Assembly (NCBI GenBank): GCA_016197405.1
Contig: JACPVR010000035.1
Coordinates: 62,001 to 126,000 of the forward strand
Direction: 5' to 3'
From: Mycobacterium sp.
GTDB lineage: Bacteria > Actinomycetota > Actinomycetes > Mycobacteriales > Mycobacteriaceae
DNA: 64,000 nt
Part shown: positions 1 to 7,539 of the stretch, piece by piece
How positions within the stretch are numbered: the first letter of the stretch is position 1
How the letters are laid out: every line of letters starts with the position of its first letter
The notes under the pieces: model-generated
What the model was told of the DNA's origin: nothing
What the model saw: only the letters and a program-made list of their open reading frames with translations
Databases searched by the model: none
Position numbers and translations under genes: made by a program

Positions 1-273
1 GAACGCGACGGGCTGCTGGAGGCGGGCCGCGCGGCGGGCCGCAGGATCAACACCGAAGACGGTATCCAGCGGTACAAGGGTCTCGGCGAGATGGACGCCA
101 AGGAACTGTGGGAGACCACCATGGATCCCAGTGCCCGGGTGCTGCGTCGTATCACGCTCGACGACGCCGCCGCTGCCGACGAACTGTTCTCCATCCTGAT
201 GGGTGAGGACGTCGAAGCGCGGCGCAGCTTTATCACCCGCAACGCCAAAGACGTTCGCTTCCTTGATGTCTAA
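1..273 (+). CDS. gyrB: DNA gyrase subunit B, C-terminal end (partial)
   Basis: Frame 1 is open from the first base to a TAA at 271-273 and encodes the last 90 residues of the gyrase ATPase subunit. The piece contains the conserved type IIA TOPRIM/tail stretch, with RYKGLGEM followed by LWETTMDP and the terminal RFLDV typical of actinobacterial GyrB. GyrB supplies ATP hydrolysis for negative supercoiling by the A2B2 gyrase. The gene is cut by the window edge, so its start and ATPase domain are not visible. gyrA follows 38 nt downstream in the same direction, the usual mycobacterial gyrBA operon. The identification is secure from both motif and context. Confidence 0.97.
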   Translation, partial: ERDGLLEAGRAAGRRINTEDGIQRYKGLGEMDAKELWETTMDPSARVLRRITLDDAAAADELFSILMGEDVEARRSFITRNAKDVRFLDV

Positions 274-311
274 GACATCGACACGGCCAGTTCTAGTCTC
301 CAGAGGAACAG

Positions 312-2849
312 ATGACTGACACCACTTTGCCGCCCGGCGACGACGGCGCAACGACCGATCGCATCGAACCGGTCGATATCCAGCAGGAGATGCAGCGCAG
401 CTACATCGATTACGCGATGAGCGTCATCGTGGGCCGCGCCCTGCCGGAGGTTCGCGACGGCCTCAAGCCGGTGCACCGCCGCGTGCTCTACGCCATGTAC
501 GACTCGGGTTTCCGGCCGGACCGCGGGCACGCGAAGTCCGCACGCTCGGTCGCCGAGACGATGGGTAACTATCACCCGCACGGTGACTCGTCGATCTACG
601 ACACCCTGGTCCGGATGGCCCAGCCGTGGTCGTTGCGCTACCCCCTGGTCGACGGACAGGGCAACTTCGGCTCGCCGGGTAACGATCCGCCGGCCGCCAT
701 GCGTTACACCGAAGCGCGGCTGACGCCCCTGGCGATGGAGATGCTGCGCGAAATCGACGAGGAGACAGTCGATTTCATCCCGAACTATGACGGCCGGGTG
801 CAAGAACCCACCGTCCTGCCCAGCCGGTTCCCCAACCTGCTGGCCAACGGCTCCGGCGGTATCGCGGTCGGTATGGCCACCAACATGCCGCCGCACAACC
901 TTCGGGAATTGGCTGAAGCGGTCTTCTGGTGCCTGGACAACTACGAGGCCGACGAAGAGGCCACGCTGGCCGCGGTGACCGAGCGGGTCAAGGGTCCGGA
1001 CTTCCCTACCCACGGTCTGATCGTCGGTTCCCAGGGCATCCACGATGCCTACACCACCGGGCGCGGCTCGATCCGTATGCGCGGCGTCGTCGAGATCGAG
1101 GAAGACGCGCGGGGCCGCACGCTGCTGGTCATCACCGAGTTGCCGTATCAGGTCAACCACGACAACTTCATCACCTCGATCGCCGATCAGGTGCGTGACG
1201 GCAGGCTCACCGGTATCTCCAACATCGAGGACCAGAGCAGTGACCGGGTGGGCCTGCGGATCGTCGTCGAGGTCAAGCGCGACGCCGTCGCCAAGGTTGT
1301 GCTCAACAACCTCTACAAGCACACCCAGCTGCAGACCAGCTTCGGCGCCAACATGCTCTCGATCGTCGACGGCGTGCCCCGCACGCTTCGCCTCGACCAG
1401 CTGATCCGGCTCTATGTGGTGCACCAGTTGGACGTCATCGTGCGCCGCACCCGGTACCGGTTGCGCAAGGCCAACGAGCGCGCCCACATCTTGCGCGGCT
1501 TGGTGAAGGCGCTCGACGCCCTCGACGAGGTCATCGCGTTGATCCGGGCTTCGCAGACCGTCGACATCGCCCGGGCCGGCCTGATCGAGCTGCTCGATAT
1601 CGACGACATCCAGGCGCAGGCCATCCTCGACATGCAGCTGCGTCGCCTGGCCGCCCTCGAGCGTCAGCGCATCGTCGATGATCTGGCCAAGATCGAGGCC
1701 GAGATCGCCGACCTCGAGGACATCCTGGCCAAGCCGGAACGTCAGCGCGCCATCGTGCACGACGAGCTCGCCGAGCTGGTCGAGAAGTACGGTGACGACC
1801 GGCGCACCCGGATCATCCCGGCCGACGGTGATGTCGCCGACGAGGACCTCATCGCCCGCGAAGAGGTCGTCGTCACCATCACCGAGACCGGTTACGCCAA
1901 GCGCACCAAGTCCGATCTGTACCGCAGCCAGAAACGCGGCGGTAAGGGTGTGCAGGGCGCCGGGCTCAAGCAGGACGACATCGTCGCCCACTTCTTCGTG
2001 TGCTCGACGCATGACTGGATCCTGTTCTTCACCACGCAGGGCCGGGTGTACCGGGCCAAGGCCTACGACCTGCCGGAGGCCTCGCGCACCGCGCGAGGTC
2101 AGCATGTCGCCAACCTCCTCGCGTTCCAGCCCGAGGAGCGCATCGCCCAGGTCATCCAGATCAAGAGCTACGAGGATGCGCCTTATCTGGTGTTGGCCAC
2201 CCGCAACGGGCTGGTGAAGAAATCCAAGCTGGTCGACTTCGACTCCAACCGTTCCGGCGGCATCGTCGCGATCAACCTGCGTGAGGGTGACGAACTGGTC
2301 GGCGCGATGCTGTGCTCGGCCGACGACGATCTGCTGTTGGTGTCCGCGCTCGGCCAGTCGATCCGGTTCTCCGCGACCGACGAGGCGTTGCGGCCGATGG
2401 GCCGCGCGACCTCGGGTGTGCAGGGTATGCGGTTCAACGCCGATGACCGGTTGCTGTCGCTGAACGTCGTGCAGGAAGGGACGTATCTGCTGGTTGCCAC
2501 ATCCGGTGGGTATGCCAAGCGCACGGCCATCGAGGAGTACACCGTTCAGGGCCGCGGCGGCAAGGGCATCCTGACGATCCAGTACGACAGCAAGCGTGGC
2601 AGGCTTGTCGGTGCCTTGATCGTCGATGACGACAGTGAGTTGTATGCCATCACGTCCGGTGGCGGTGTCATCCGGACGACGGCTCGCCAGGTTCGCAAGG
2701 CCGGTCGCCAGACCAAGGGCGTTCGGTTGATGAACCTCGGCGACGGCGACACACTGTTGGCCATTGCGCGCAATGCTGACGAGGACGCCTCGGAAGACGC
2801 TCAGGATGGCACAGACGATGCGGCGGGCACCGAGCCCGACGAGAAGTAG
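312..2849 (+). CDS. gyrA: DNA gyrase subunit A
   Basis: This is the DNA breakage-reunion subunit of gyrase, 845 residues, close to the mycobacterial norm. The ATG is preceded by a GAGGAACA-type ribosome-binding site. The catalytic tyrosine is Tyr132 in AAMRYTEARL. The quinolone-resistance-determining region lies around residues 88-100 with the motif HPHGDSSIYD. Residue 93 is Ser where M. tuberculosis has Ala90 (E. coli Ser83). The C-terminal DNA-wrapping domain carries the GyrA box QKRGGKG at residues 540-546. No intein interrupts the gene; some mycobacteria carry one. The C-terminal tail after about residue 820 is acidic. Long open frames on the opposite strand across this gene are codon-bias shadows. 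Confidence 0.98.
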   Translation: MTDTTLPPGDDGATTDRIEPVDIQQEMQRSYIDYAMSVIVGRALPEVRDGLKPVHRRVLYAMYDSGFRPDRGHAKSARSVAETMGNYHPHGDSSIYDTLVRMAQPWSLRYPLVDGQGNFGSPGNDPPAAMRYTEARLTPLAMEMLREIDEETVDFIPNYDGRVQEPTVLPSRFPNLLANGSGGIAVGMATNMPPHNLRELAEAVFWCLDNYEADEEATLAAVTERVKGPDFPTHGLIVGSQGIHDAYTTGRGSIRMRGVVEIEEDARGRTLLVITELPYQVNHDNFITSIADQVRDGRLTGISNIEDQSSDRVGLRIVVEVKRDAVAKVVLNNLYKHTQLQTSFGANMLSIVDGVPRTLRLDQLIRLYVVHQLDVIVRRTRYRLRKANERAHILRGLVKALDALDEVIALIRASQTVDIARAGLIELLDIDDIQAQAILDMQLRRLAALERQRIVDDLAKIEAEIADLEDILAKPERQRAIVHDELAELVEKYGDDRRTRIIPADGDVADEDLIAREEVVVTITETGYAKRTKSDLYRSQKRGGKGVQGAGLKQDDIVAHFFVCSTHDWILFFTTQGRVYRAKAYDLPEASRTARGQHVANLLAFQPEERIAQVIQIKSYEDAPYLVLATRNGLVKKSKLVDFDSNRSGGIVAINLREGDELVGAMLCSADDDLLLVSALGQSIRFSATDEALRPMGRATSGVQGMRFNADDRLLSLNVVQEGTYLLVATSGGYAKRTAIEEYTVQGRGGKGILTIQYDSKRGRLVGALIVDDDSELYAITSGGGVIRTTARQVRKAGRQTKGVRLMNLGDGDTLLAIARNADEDASEDAQDGTDDAAGTEPDEK

Positions 2850-2887
2850 TCCGACGCGGGTAGCCGGACATACGTGAGGAGCAGTAG

Positions 2888-3799
2888 GTGAGTTCACCGA
2901 ACGAGCCGGGCGGCCAGTGGGCCGGCGACGGCGGCCGGCAGGAAACCGGCGCACCGTCGCCGCGCTCGGTCGAGGCCCCTGACGTACCGCCGTGGCAGCG
3001 GGCGGCAGCGGGTCGCGGCCAGCAGTCCGGTCCGCGTCCGCCGGTGGACCAGCCGCCGCGCCCTCCGCAGGAGGCGCCGCGTCCGTCGGAGCCGGTTCGT
3101 CCGGTCGAGGCGACCCGCCCGGTGGAGAACGCTCGCCCACCCGTCGAGCAGCCCCGCCCGGTGGATCGGCCGAATCTCCCTGCTCCCCCGGCAGATTCAC
3201 GCATCAACCGCTACGTCACCGGAACCGCAGCGCCCAGCGCGTTGCAGCAGCAGAAACCGCAACCGGTGCCGGAGCCGGAAGCGGCGCGCACCAAGGAATT
3301 CGCCAGCGAGTTGCCGGACCTGTCCGGCGCGCCGGTGCGTAGCGGACAGACATCGGGCCGCACCGAGGCGCCGGCGGCCAACACTGCCGCGCGCACCTCG
3401 GGCGGCCGCGTACAGGTGGGCACCCGGGCCAAGGGTGGTCCCGTGCGCGCCAGCATGCAGATCCGGCGGGTGGACCCGTGGAGCGCGCTGAAGGTGTCGC
3501 TGCTGCTGTCGGTGGCGCTGTTCTTCGTGTGGATGATCGCGGTGGCGCTGCTGTATCTGGTGCTGGGCGGTATGGGTGTGTGGAGCAAGCTCAACAGCAA
3601 TGTCGGCGATCTGCTGACCAGCACCGGCGGCAGCGGCGGTGAGCTGGTGTCGGCCAGTTCGATCTTCGGCGGCGCGTTGTTGATCGGCCTGGTCAACATC
3701 GTCCTGCTCACCGCGATGGCCACCATCGGTGCGTTCGTCTACAACCTGGCGACCGATATCGTCGGCGGTGTCGAGGTCACGCTCGCCGATCGCGACTGA
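2888..3799 (+). CDS. DUF3566 membrane protein (Rv0007-like)
   Basis: A 303-residue protein starting at GTG with a GAGGAGCAG ribosome-binding site just upstream. The N-terminal ~190 residues are Pro/Arg/Glu-rich and low complexity, probably a disordered cytoplasmic region. Two hydrophobic segments follow at about 200-230 and 258-292, forming the DUF3566 module. Position (directly after gyrA, before tRNA-Ile) and size match the protein I remember as Rv0007 in M. tuberculosis. Its molecular function is not established; its neighbours in division and cell-wall genes suggest an envelope role, which is inference. The start is supported by the ribosome-binding site and the 38-nt gap to gyrA. Confidence 0.9.
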   Translation: MSSPNEPGGQWAGDGGRQETGAPSPRSVEAPDVPPWQRAAAGRGQQSGPRPPVDQPPRPPQEAPRPSEPVRPVEATRPVENARPPVEQPRPVDRPNLPAPPADSRINRYVTGTAAPSALQQQKPQPVPEPEAARTKEFASELPDLSGAPVRSGQTSGRTEAPAANTAARTSGGRVQVGTRAKGGPVRASMQIRRVDPWSALKVSLLLSVALFFVWMIAVALLYLVLGGMGVWSKLNSNVGDLLTSTGGSGGELVSASSIFGGALLIGLVNIVLLTAMATIGAFVYNLATDIVGGVEVTLADRD

Positions 3800-3868
3800 G
3801 TCCCGGCAGCGGGTTTGGGAGCAGGGGCGTTGGTGCGGTAATCTCGCTCCTCGGTCGTGCGCGAGTAC

Positions 3869-3942
3869 GGGCCTATAGCTCAGGTGGTTAGAGCGCTTCG
3901 CTGATAACGAAGAGGTCGGAGGTTCGAGTCCTCCTAGGCCCA
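3869..3942 (+). tRNA. tRNA-Ile (GAT)
   Basis: The 74-nt cloverleaf can be drawn by eye. The acceptor GGGCCTA pairs with TAGGCCC before discriminator A. The anticodon arm CTTCG/CGAAG encloses CTGATAA, giving anticodon GAT, and a GGTTCGAGTC T-arm is present. CCA is not fully encoded. Placement after gyrA and before tRNA-Ala is the classic mycobacterial origin-proximal order. Confidence 0.97.
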
Positions 3943-3988
3943 CGGTGAAAAATCCGGGGGATACCGGAAATCGATCCAGGAGGTGGAC

Positions 3989-4099
3989 GTGAAACGCCTC
4001 CTCGTACTGCTGGCCCTCGCTGCGGCGGGAGCCGCGGTACTGCGGTTACGCGGGCGCGAGGTGTGGCACGTCGCCGAAGAAGCACCCAAGGGGCCTTAG
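3989..4099 (+). CDS. DLW-39-type small membrane protein, 36 aa
   Basis: A 36-codon frame lies between the two tRNA genes. It starts at GTG behind a perfect AGGAGGT ribosome-binding site (3978-3984) and stops with TAG at 4097-4099. The product begins MKRLLVLLALAAAGAAVL, one short hydrophobic segment, followed by a charged tail with EVW where the family name motif is DLW. Actinobacteria commonly carry a roughly 39-residue DLW-39 family protein between tRNA-Ile and tRNA-Ala, and this matches in place, size and layout. Function is unknown. Unusually, the last ten nucleotides of the reading frame are also the first ten of tRNA-Ala, so the stop codon lies inside the tRNA gene. The strong ribosome-binding site argues that it is translated. 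Confidence 0.8.
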   Translation: MKRLLVLLALAAAGAAVLRLRGREVWHVAEEAPKGP

Positions 4100-4162
4100 C
4101 TCAGTTGGTAGAGCGCTGCCTTTGCAAGGCAGATGTCAGGAGTTCGAATCTCCTAGGCTCCA
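4090..4162 (+). tRNA. tRNA-Ala (TGC)
   Basis: A 73-nt cloverleaf. The acceptor GGGGCCT pairs with AGGCTCC before discriminator A. The anticodon stem CTGCC/GGCAG holds TTTGCAA, giving anticodon TGC, and the T-arm GAGTTCGAATC is present. Its first ten bases overlap the 3' end of the DLW-39-type gene. Confidence 0.97.
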
Positions 4163-4252
4163 CAAGTAAAAATCTCTTCTGTCCTGGCGACATGGACATC
4201 ACCCCGTTCCGTGAACAGGCCGGATTCCGGGTTTCTTCCTAAGGTTCTCGTC

Positions 4253-5419
4253 ATGACGGGCCGCTACCGGCTTGCCGGCTACCTGTCCGGTGCGACGCTT
4301 GCACGCGTCGGCGACGAGATGTCGGTACCCGCGCTGCTGCTGCTGGCCCTGGCACTGTCGGGTTCCACCGCGCAGGCCTCGTTCGTCGTCGGCGGGCTGA
4401 CGGTATCCGCGGGCCTGGGCGGCCCACTCCTCGGCGTCGCGCTGGACCGGGCACGACGGCCCGGCCGCACCCTGGCTGTCGCGCTCGTGGGCTATGGCGC
4501 CGGGTTGGCCGCGCTGGCCGCGTTTCTGGGTCGGGTACCGCTGGCCGCCGTGGTGATCGGTGCCGCGGTAGTCGGCGTCCTGGCACCGGCCCTTGCCGGC
4601 GGCTGGACGTCGCAGCTGCCCGCGGTGGTGCAGACCGACAGCCTCGGCGGCGCGTACGCCCTGGATGCCGCCACCTTCAACCTCGCCACCCTCGCTGGTC
4701 CGGCTGGGGCGGCAGCGGTGACATCGGCTCTAGGCGCGAGCGCGGCGGTCGCGGCCGCGGTGGTGCTGCTGTCGATGGCAGCGCCGCTGGCATGGGCCCT
4801 GCCCGCCCGCGACCGGCGCCCATCTCATTCCGGCAGCCCGGCGGGGGTCGGACAGCAGTTGCGCGCCGGATTCCTGGCCATCGTGCAGATACCCGGCCTA
4901 CGCGCGATCACCGCCGGATCGTGCACGGCCTACCTGGGCTCGGGGGTCTTTCTGGTGGCGTGCCCCATCCTCGGCCGAACCCGCCTCGGCGCCGCGAGCC
5001 ATGGGGCGCTCCTGTTGTCGGTGGTCGCCGCCGCGGCCCTTGTCGCGACAACCGCGATGGCCCGCTGGGCACGGCCGTGGCGGCCGGACACGATATTTCT
5101 GGCTTCGACGTCGTTGGCCGGTGTGGCCTTGGCGTCCGTCGCGGTCGCCGGTGGACCGATCCTGCTGGTGCTGGGCGCGGCCCTCCTGGGCGTGGCCGCG
5201 GGGCCGCAGCTCGCGTCCACCTTCGCCCTCCGGCAGCGATACGCCCCGGCGGAGCTTCGCGGCCAGGTCTTCACCACGGCGGCAAGCCTGAAGGTCACCG
5301 CGGGCGCCATCGGATCGTCGGCCGGGGGCATCCTGCTCGAACACTCGATCGGCGCAGCGTTGCTACTGGCCGCCGCAAGTCAGCTGGCCGCGGTGCTGTT
5401 CTTTCTCCGCGCGCGGTGA
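4253..5419 (+). CDS. MFS-type transporter
   Basis: A very hydrophobic Ala/Leu/Val-rich protein of 388 residues with about 10-12 predicted membrane segments. The loop with ALDRARRPGRTLAV after the second or third helix resembles the MFS loop 2-3 motif. It starts at ATG 4253 with AAGGTT about 6 nt upstream; an in-frame GTG at 4211 would add 14 residues but has no ribosome-binding site. It would export or import a small solute, and the substrate cannot be told from sequence. It sits between tRNA-Ala and cwsA, a place without a transporter in the M. tuberculosis order I remember, so it may be a lineage-specific insertion. It converges on cwsA with a 34-nt gap. Confidence 0.8.
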   Translation: MTGRYRLAGYLSGATLARVGDEMSVPALLLLALALSGSTAQASFVVGGLTVSAGLGGPLLGVALDRARRPGRTLAVALVGYGAGLAALAAFLGRVPLAAVVIGAAVVGVLAPALAGGWTSQLPAVVQTDSLGGAYALDAATFNLATLAGPAGAAAVTSALGASAAVAAAVVLLSMAAPLAWALPARDRRPSHSGSPAGVGQQLRAGFLAIVQIPGLRAITAGSCTAYLGSGVFLVACPILGRTRLGAASHGALLLSVVAAAALVATTAMARWARPWRPDTIFLASTSLAGVALASVAVAGGPILLVLGAALLGVAAGPQLASTFALRQRYAPAELRGQVFTTAASLKVTAGAIGSSAGGILLEHSIGAALLLAAASQLAAVLFFLRAR

Positions 5420-5453
5420 AAAACCGTGCACGGCAACATGTTCCGCGCGGGCG

Positions 5454-5873
5454 CTAGGGCTTGGGCTGGTATTCCACGCTCGGCGGCAGGGCACTGGGCT
5501 CGGGCTTGCGGGACCGTCGCACGACAGCGAACAGCACTCCCCCGGCGGCCAGCGTCGCAACCCCGGCGGCGCCGAAGATCAGCAGCCGTCTGCGCTTGGT
5601 CCCCTTGTCGGATCGCACATCGGCGATGGTGCGGGCCACCGCTTCCTGCGCCTCGACGAGCTCGTGTCCGATCAGCTCCTGCGCCTCGGCGAGTTCGGCG
5701 CGCAGCTTGCTGTTGCGGTAGCGGCGGCGGATGGCCCCGACGGTCGCGGCCACCGACTGCGCGGTCAGGCCGACGGCGCCTCGGGTGACATCGACAGGGC
5801 CGGCCGCGGTGTGTGCGAGTCCGCGGGCCAGCCGCTGTCCCGAGGTCAACCTGCTGTCGGTCGATGTCGTCAT
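5454..5873 (-). CDS. cwsA: Cell-wall synthesis protein CwsA
   Basis: A 139-residue protein. The N-terminal half is an Ala/Arg-rich, amphipathic, possibly coiled region (RYRNSKLRAELAEAQELIG). One membrane segment near residues 98-117 follows, then a Pro-rich tail. Size, topology and position between the gyrA block and ppiA match mycobacterial CwsA (Rv0008c), a membrane protein reported to interact with Wag31 and CrgA in polar growth and division. The ATG is preceded on the minus strand by AGGAAAGGACC. It is divergent from ppiA, with a shared promoter region of about 100 nt (5874-5974). Confidence 0.85.
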   Translation of the reverse strand: MTTSTDSRLTSGQRLARGLAHTAAGPVDVTRGAVGLTAQSVAATVGAIRRRYRNSKLRAELAEAQELIGHELVEAQEAVARTIADVRSDKGTKRRRLLIFGAAGVATLAAGGVLFAVVRRSRKPEPSALPPSVEYQPKP

Positions 5874-5974
5874 CTACGGTCCTTTCCTGCGGTGGCGCGT
5901 TCACCCACACCCTGCCATCTGACAGGCGTTTCAGGCGTGCTTTCGGTGGGCGCTCCGAGTGCCCGTCGGCGGTA

Positions 5975-6523
5975 GTGGCAGACTGTAAAACCGTGACCAC
6001 GAGCCCCATTCAGACCGCAACAGCGACACTGCACACCAACCGCGGTGATATCAAGATCGCCCTGTTCGGTAATCACGCTCCCAAGACCGTCGCCAATTTC
6101 GTGGGCCTGGCCCAGGGCACCAAGGAGTACTCCACGGAGAACGCCTCCGGCAGCACGTCCGGCCCGTTCTACGACGGTGCGGTGTTCCACCGCGTCATCG
6201 ACGGTTTCATGATCCAGGGTGGCGACCCCACCGGCACCGGCCGCGGCGGCCCGGGCTACAAGTTCGCCGACGAGTTCCACGGTGAGCTGCAGTTCGACAA
6301 GCCGTACCTGCTGGCCATGGCCAACGCGGGTCCGGGCACCAACGGTTCGCAGTTCTTCATCACCGTCGGCCCGACCCCGCACCTCAATCGCCGGCACACC
6401 ATCTTCGGCGAGGTCGTCGACCCGGAATCGCAGAAGGTCGTCGACGCAATCGCGACCACCGCGGTGGATCGCAACGACCGGCCGCTGGAGCCCGTTTCGA
6501 TCGAGTCGATCACCATCTCGTAA
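5975..6523 (+). CDS. ppiA: Peptidyl-prolyl cis-trans isomerase A (cyclophilin)
   Basis: A cyclophilin catalysing proline isomerisation in protein folding. Conserved family stretches are visible: NFVGLAQG, YDGAVFHRVIDGFMIQGGDP, FADEF, LAMANAGPGTNGSQFFIT and HTIFGEV; the Arg of FHRVI and the QFF motif are active-site residues. Starting at GTG 5975 gives 182 residues, the length I remember for M. tuberculosis PpiA, with N-terminus VADCKTVTTSP aligning to MADCDSVTNSP. GTG 5993 is an alternative start that would remove six residues. No signal peptide is present, so it is cytosolic. A UUCG-capped hairpin follows the gene. Confidence 0.95.
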   Translation: MADCKTVTTSPIQTATATLHTNRGDIKIALFGNHAPKTVANFVGLAQGTKEYSTENASGSTSGPFYDGAVFHRVIDGFMIQGGDPTGTGRGGPGYKFADEFHGELQFDKPYLLAMANAGPGTNGSQFFITVGPTPHLNRRHTIFGEVVDPESQKVVDAIATTAVDRNDRPLEPVSIESITIS

Positions 6524-6540
6524 GTAGCCACAGAACTGCC

Positions 6541-6570
6541 GTCGAGGCTCGCCTTCGGGCGGGCCTCGAC
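6541..6570. terminator. Hairpin terminator between ppiA and PH-domain gene
   Basis: Two 13-nt arms (6541-6553 and 6558-6570) pair with one G-T wobble around a TTCG tetraloop. The element lies between two convergent genes (ppiA ends 6523, the next ends 6586), so it could terminate both. There is only a short GCCGTTTC after it, with no long T-run, as usual in mycobacteria. Confidence 0.7.
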
Positions 6571-6585
6571 GCCGTTTCGGGCGCT

Positions 6586-7014
6586 TTAGCGCGGCGCGGC
6601 GTATCCGGCGTCGGTCAGGGCGTCGAGCACGTCGAGCGGATCGGTACCGAGGTCCCATCGGGTGAAGACGTGCAAACGATCGTCGGTGGTGTCGATCTCC
6701 AGCAGCCGGACCTTGCGACCGAGCCGCCGGAATTCGGTGATCCGGACAAGTCGGATGTTTTGCGGCTGAAGAACGTGGGTACCCACCCACCCGCGAATCT
6801 GCAGCCCATTGGTGATGATTGCCAGTTTTGGACGTGCGCGTATCGAGAAGCTTGCAAACACAAGCAGCCCCACTGAGGCAACTCCGGCCAGGACACGTCC
6901 CGGCGGGTCTGTGACGACAGTCACAGTCGCGATAGCCATCACAATCCCGGCAAGGCCGAGAGCTGCGACTCCAGCCGTCTTCGGTTGCCAACTAGTTTGC
7001 TGAGAACGGTCCAT
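6586..7014 (-). CDS. PH-domain membrane protein (Rv0010c-like)
   Basis: A 142-residue protein with two hydrophobic segments near the N-terminus (about residues 12-32 and 36-55). A small soluble domain follows with KLAIITNGLQIRGWVGTHV and a WDLGTDPLDVLDAL tail. This is the layout of the bacterial low-molecular-weight antigen/PH-domain family and of M. tuberculosis Rv0010c. I choose ATG 7014 because GAGGG sits about 5 nt upstream on the minus strand; in-frame GTG 7026 and TTG 7029 are possible. Its promoter region (7015-7161) contains a perfect DnaA box and two palindromes, listed separately. Function is unknown. Confidence 0.8.
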   Translation of the reverse strand: MDRSQQTSWQPKTAGVAALGLAGIVMAIATVTVVTDPPGRVLAGVASVGLLVFASFSIRARPKLAIITNGLQIRGWVGTHVLQPQNIRLVRITEFRRLGRKVRLLEIDTTDDRLHVFTRWDLGTDPLDVLDALTDAGYAAPR

Positions 7015-7040
7015 AGGTACCCTCACCAAGGGCTTTCCAG

Positions 7041-7049
7041 TTATCCACA
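7041..7049 (+). promoter_or_regulatory. DnaA-box sequence TTATCCACA
   Basis: A perfect match to the classical DnaA box TTATCCACA lies upstream of the PH-domain gene and downstream of crgA. It is a single box, about 7 kb past gyrA and not in the dnaA-dnaN region, so it is not the origin itself. It may be a regulatory or titration site. A chance match cannot be excluded, because a 9-mer is short. Confidence 0.4.
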
Positions 7050-7055
7050 GGCGCT

Positions 7056-7089
7056 ATCCCCAATGGGGATGAATCACACGCGTGTGATT
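7056..7089. promoter_or_regulatory. Tandem palindromes upstream of the PH-domain gene
   Basis: Two inverted repeats are packed side by side. ATCCCC-AAT-GGGGAT occupies 7056-7070, and a perfect 18-bp palindrome AATCACACGCGTGTGATT occupies 7072-7089. The second contains TCACA/TGTGA half-sites in inverted order. They lie 40-75 nt upstream of the PH-domain gene start (minus strand), an operator-like position. The regulator is unknown. Confidence 0.6.
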
Positions 7090-7161
7090 GACGGGCGTTT
7101 TCGTTGCCAGCGCAGTAAACACGCGGGGCGTCGTTTCGCCCGACACGCCGACTGGAGGCGG

Positions 7162-7425
7162 CTAGCGCCACCGCATCGTGAGCAACAAGCCGGCGATCAT
7201 GAAGGCAAAGGCGATGGCGTAATTCCAGGGCCCGAGATCGGCCATCCACTGCAGTTCTGTGGAAGCCAACTGGAACACCAGCAGCCACACCAGACCGAAC
7301 AACATCAGCCCGATGAACAACACGACGAACCACACACTGGACGGCCCGGCCTTGACCTTCACCGGGGTACGGCTGACCGTGCTGACGGTGAAATCGTTCT
7401 TCTTACGAACCTTGGACTTGGGCAT
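7162..7425 (-). CDS. crgA: Cell division protein CrgA
   Basis: An 87-residue protein with a basic N-terminus (MPKSKVRKKNDF) and two membrane segments at about 31-52 and 66-84, separated by a short loop with STELQWMADLGPWNY. This is the standard CrgA architecture; CrgA is a septal membrane protein that helps recruit or stabilise the actinobacterial divisome and is reported to bind FtsZ, FtsI and CwsA. The ATG has GAAGGTAGCC upstream on the minus strand. Location between the PH-domain gene and the divergent DUF881 gene matches Rv0011c. Confidence 0.93.
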   Translation of the reverse strand: MPKSKVRKKNDFTVSTVSRTPVKVKAGPSSVWFVVLFIGLMLFGLVWLLVFQLASTELQWMADLGPWNYAIAFAFMIAGLLLTMRWR

Positions 7426-7539
7426 GGCTACCTTCGTGGGCGGACAGGTGCGACGATCGCATTGTCTACGAGATTAACCCAGCACCGAGTCCAGCCGGGA
7501 ATTCCGCAGCACCTCGAACGCAGTAGGAAGGACACCCCG

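Noticed and set aside
270..3200. A 976-codon open frame on the minus strand across gyrA
   Set aside because: It is wholly antisense to the well-supported gyrA, has no recognisable domain, and reflects the strong third-position GC bias.
3197..3943. Minus-strand frame of 248 codons covering the DUF3566 gene and tRNA-Ile
   Set aside because: It runs through a tRNA gene in antisense and its sequence is a shadow of the Pro-rich region on the other strand.
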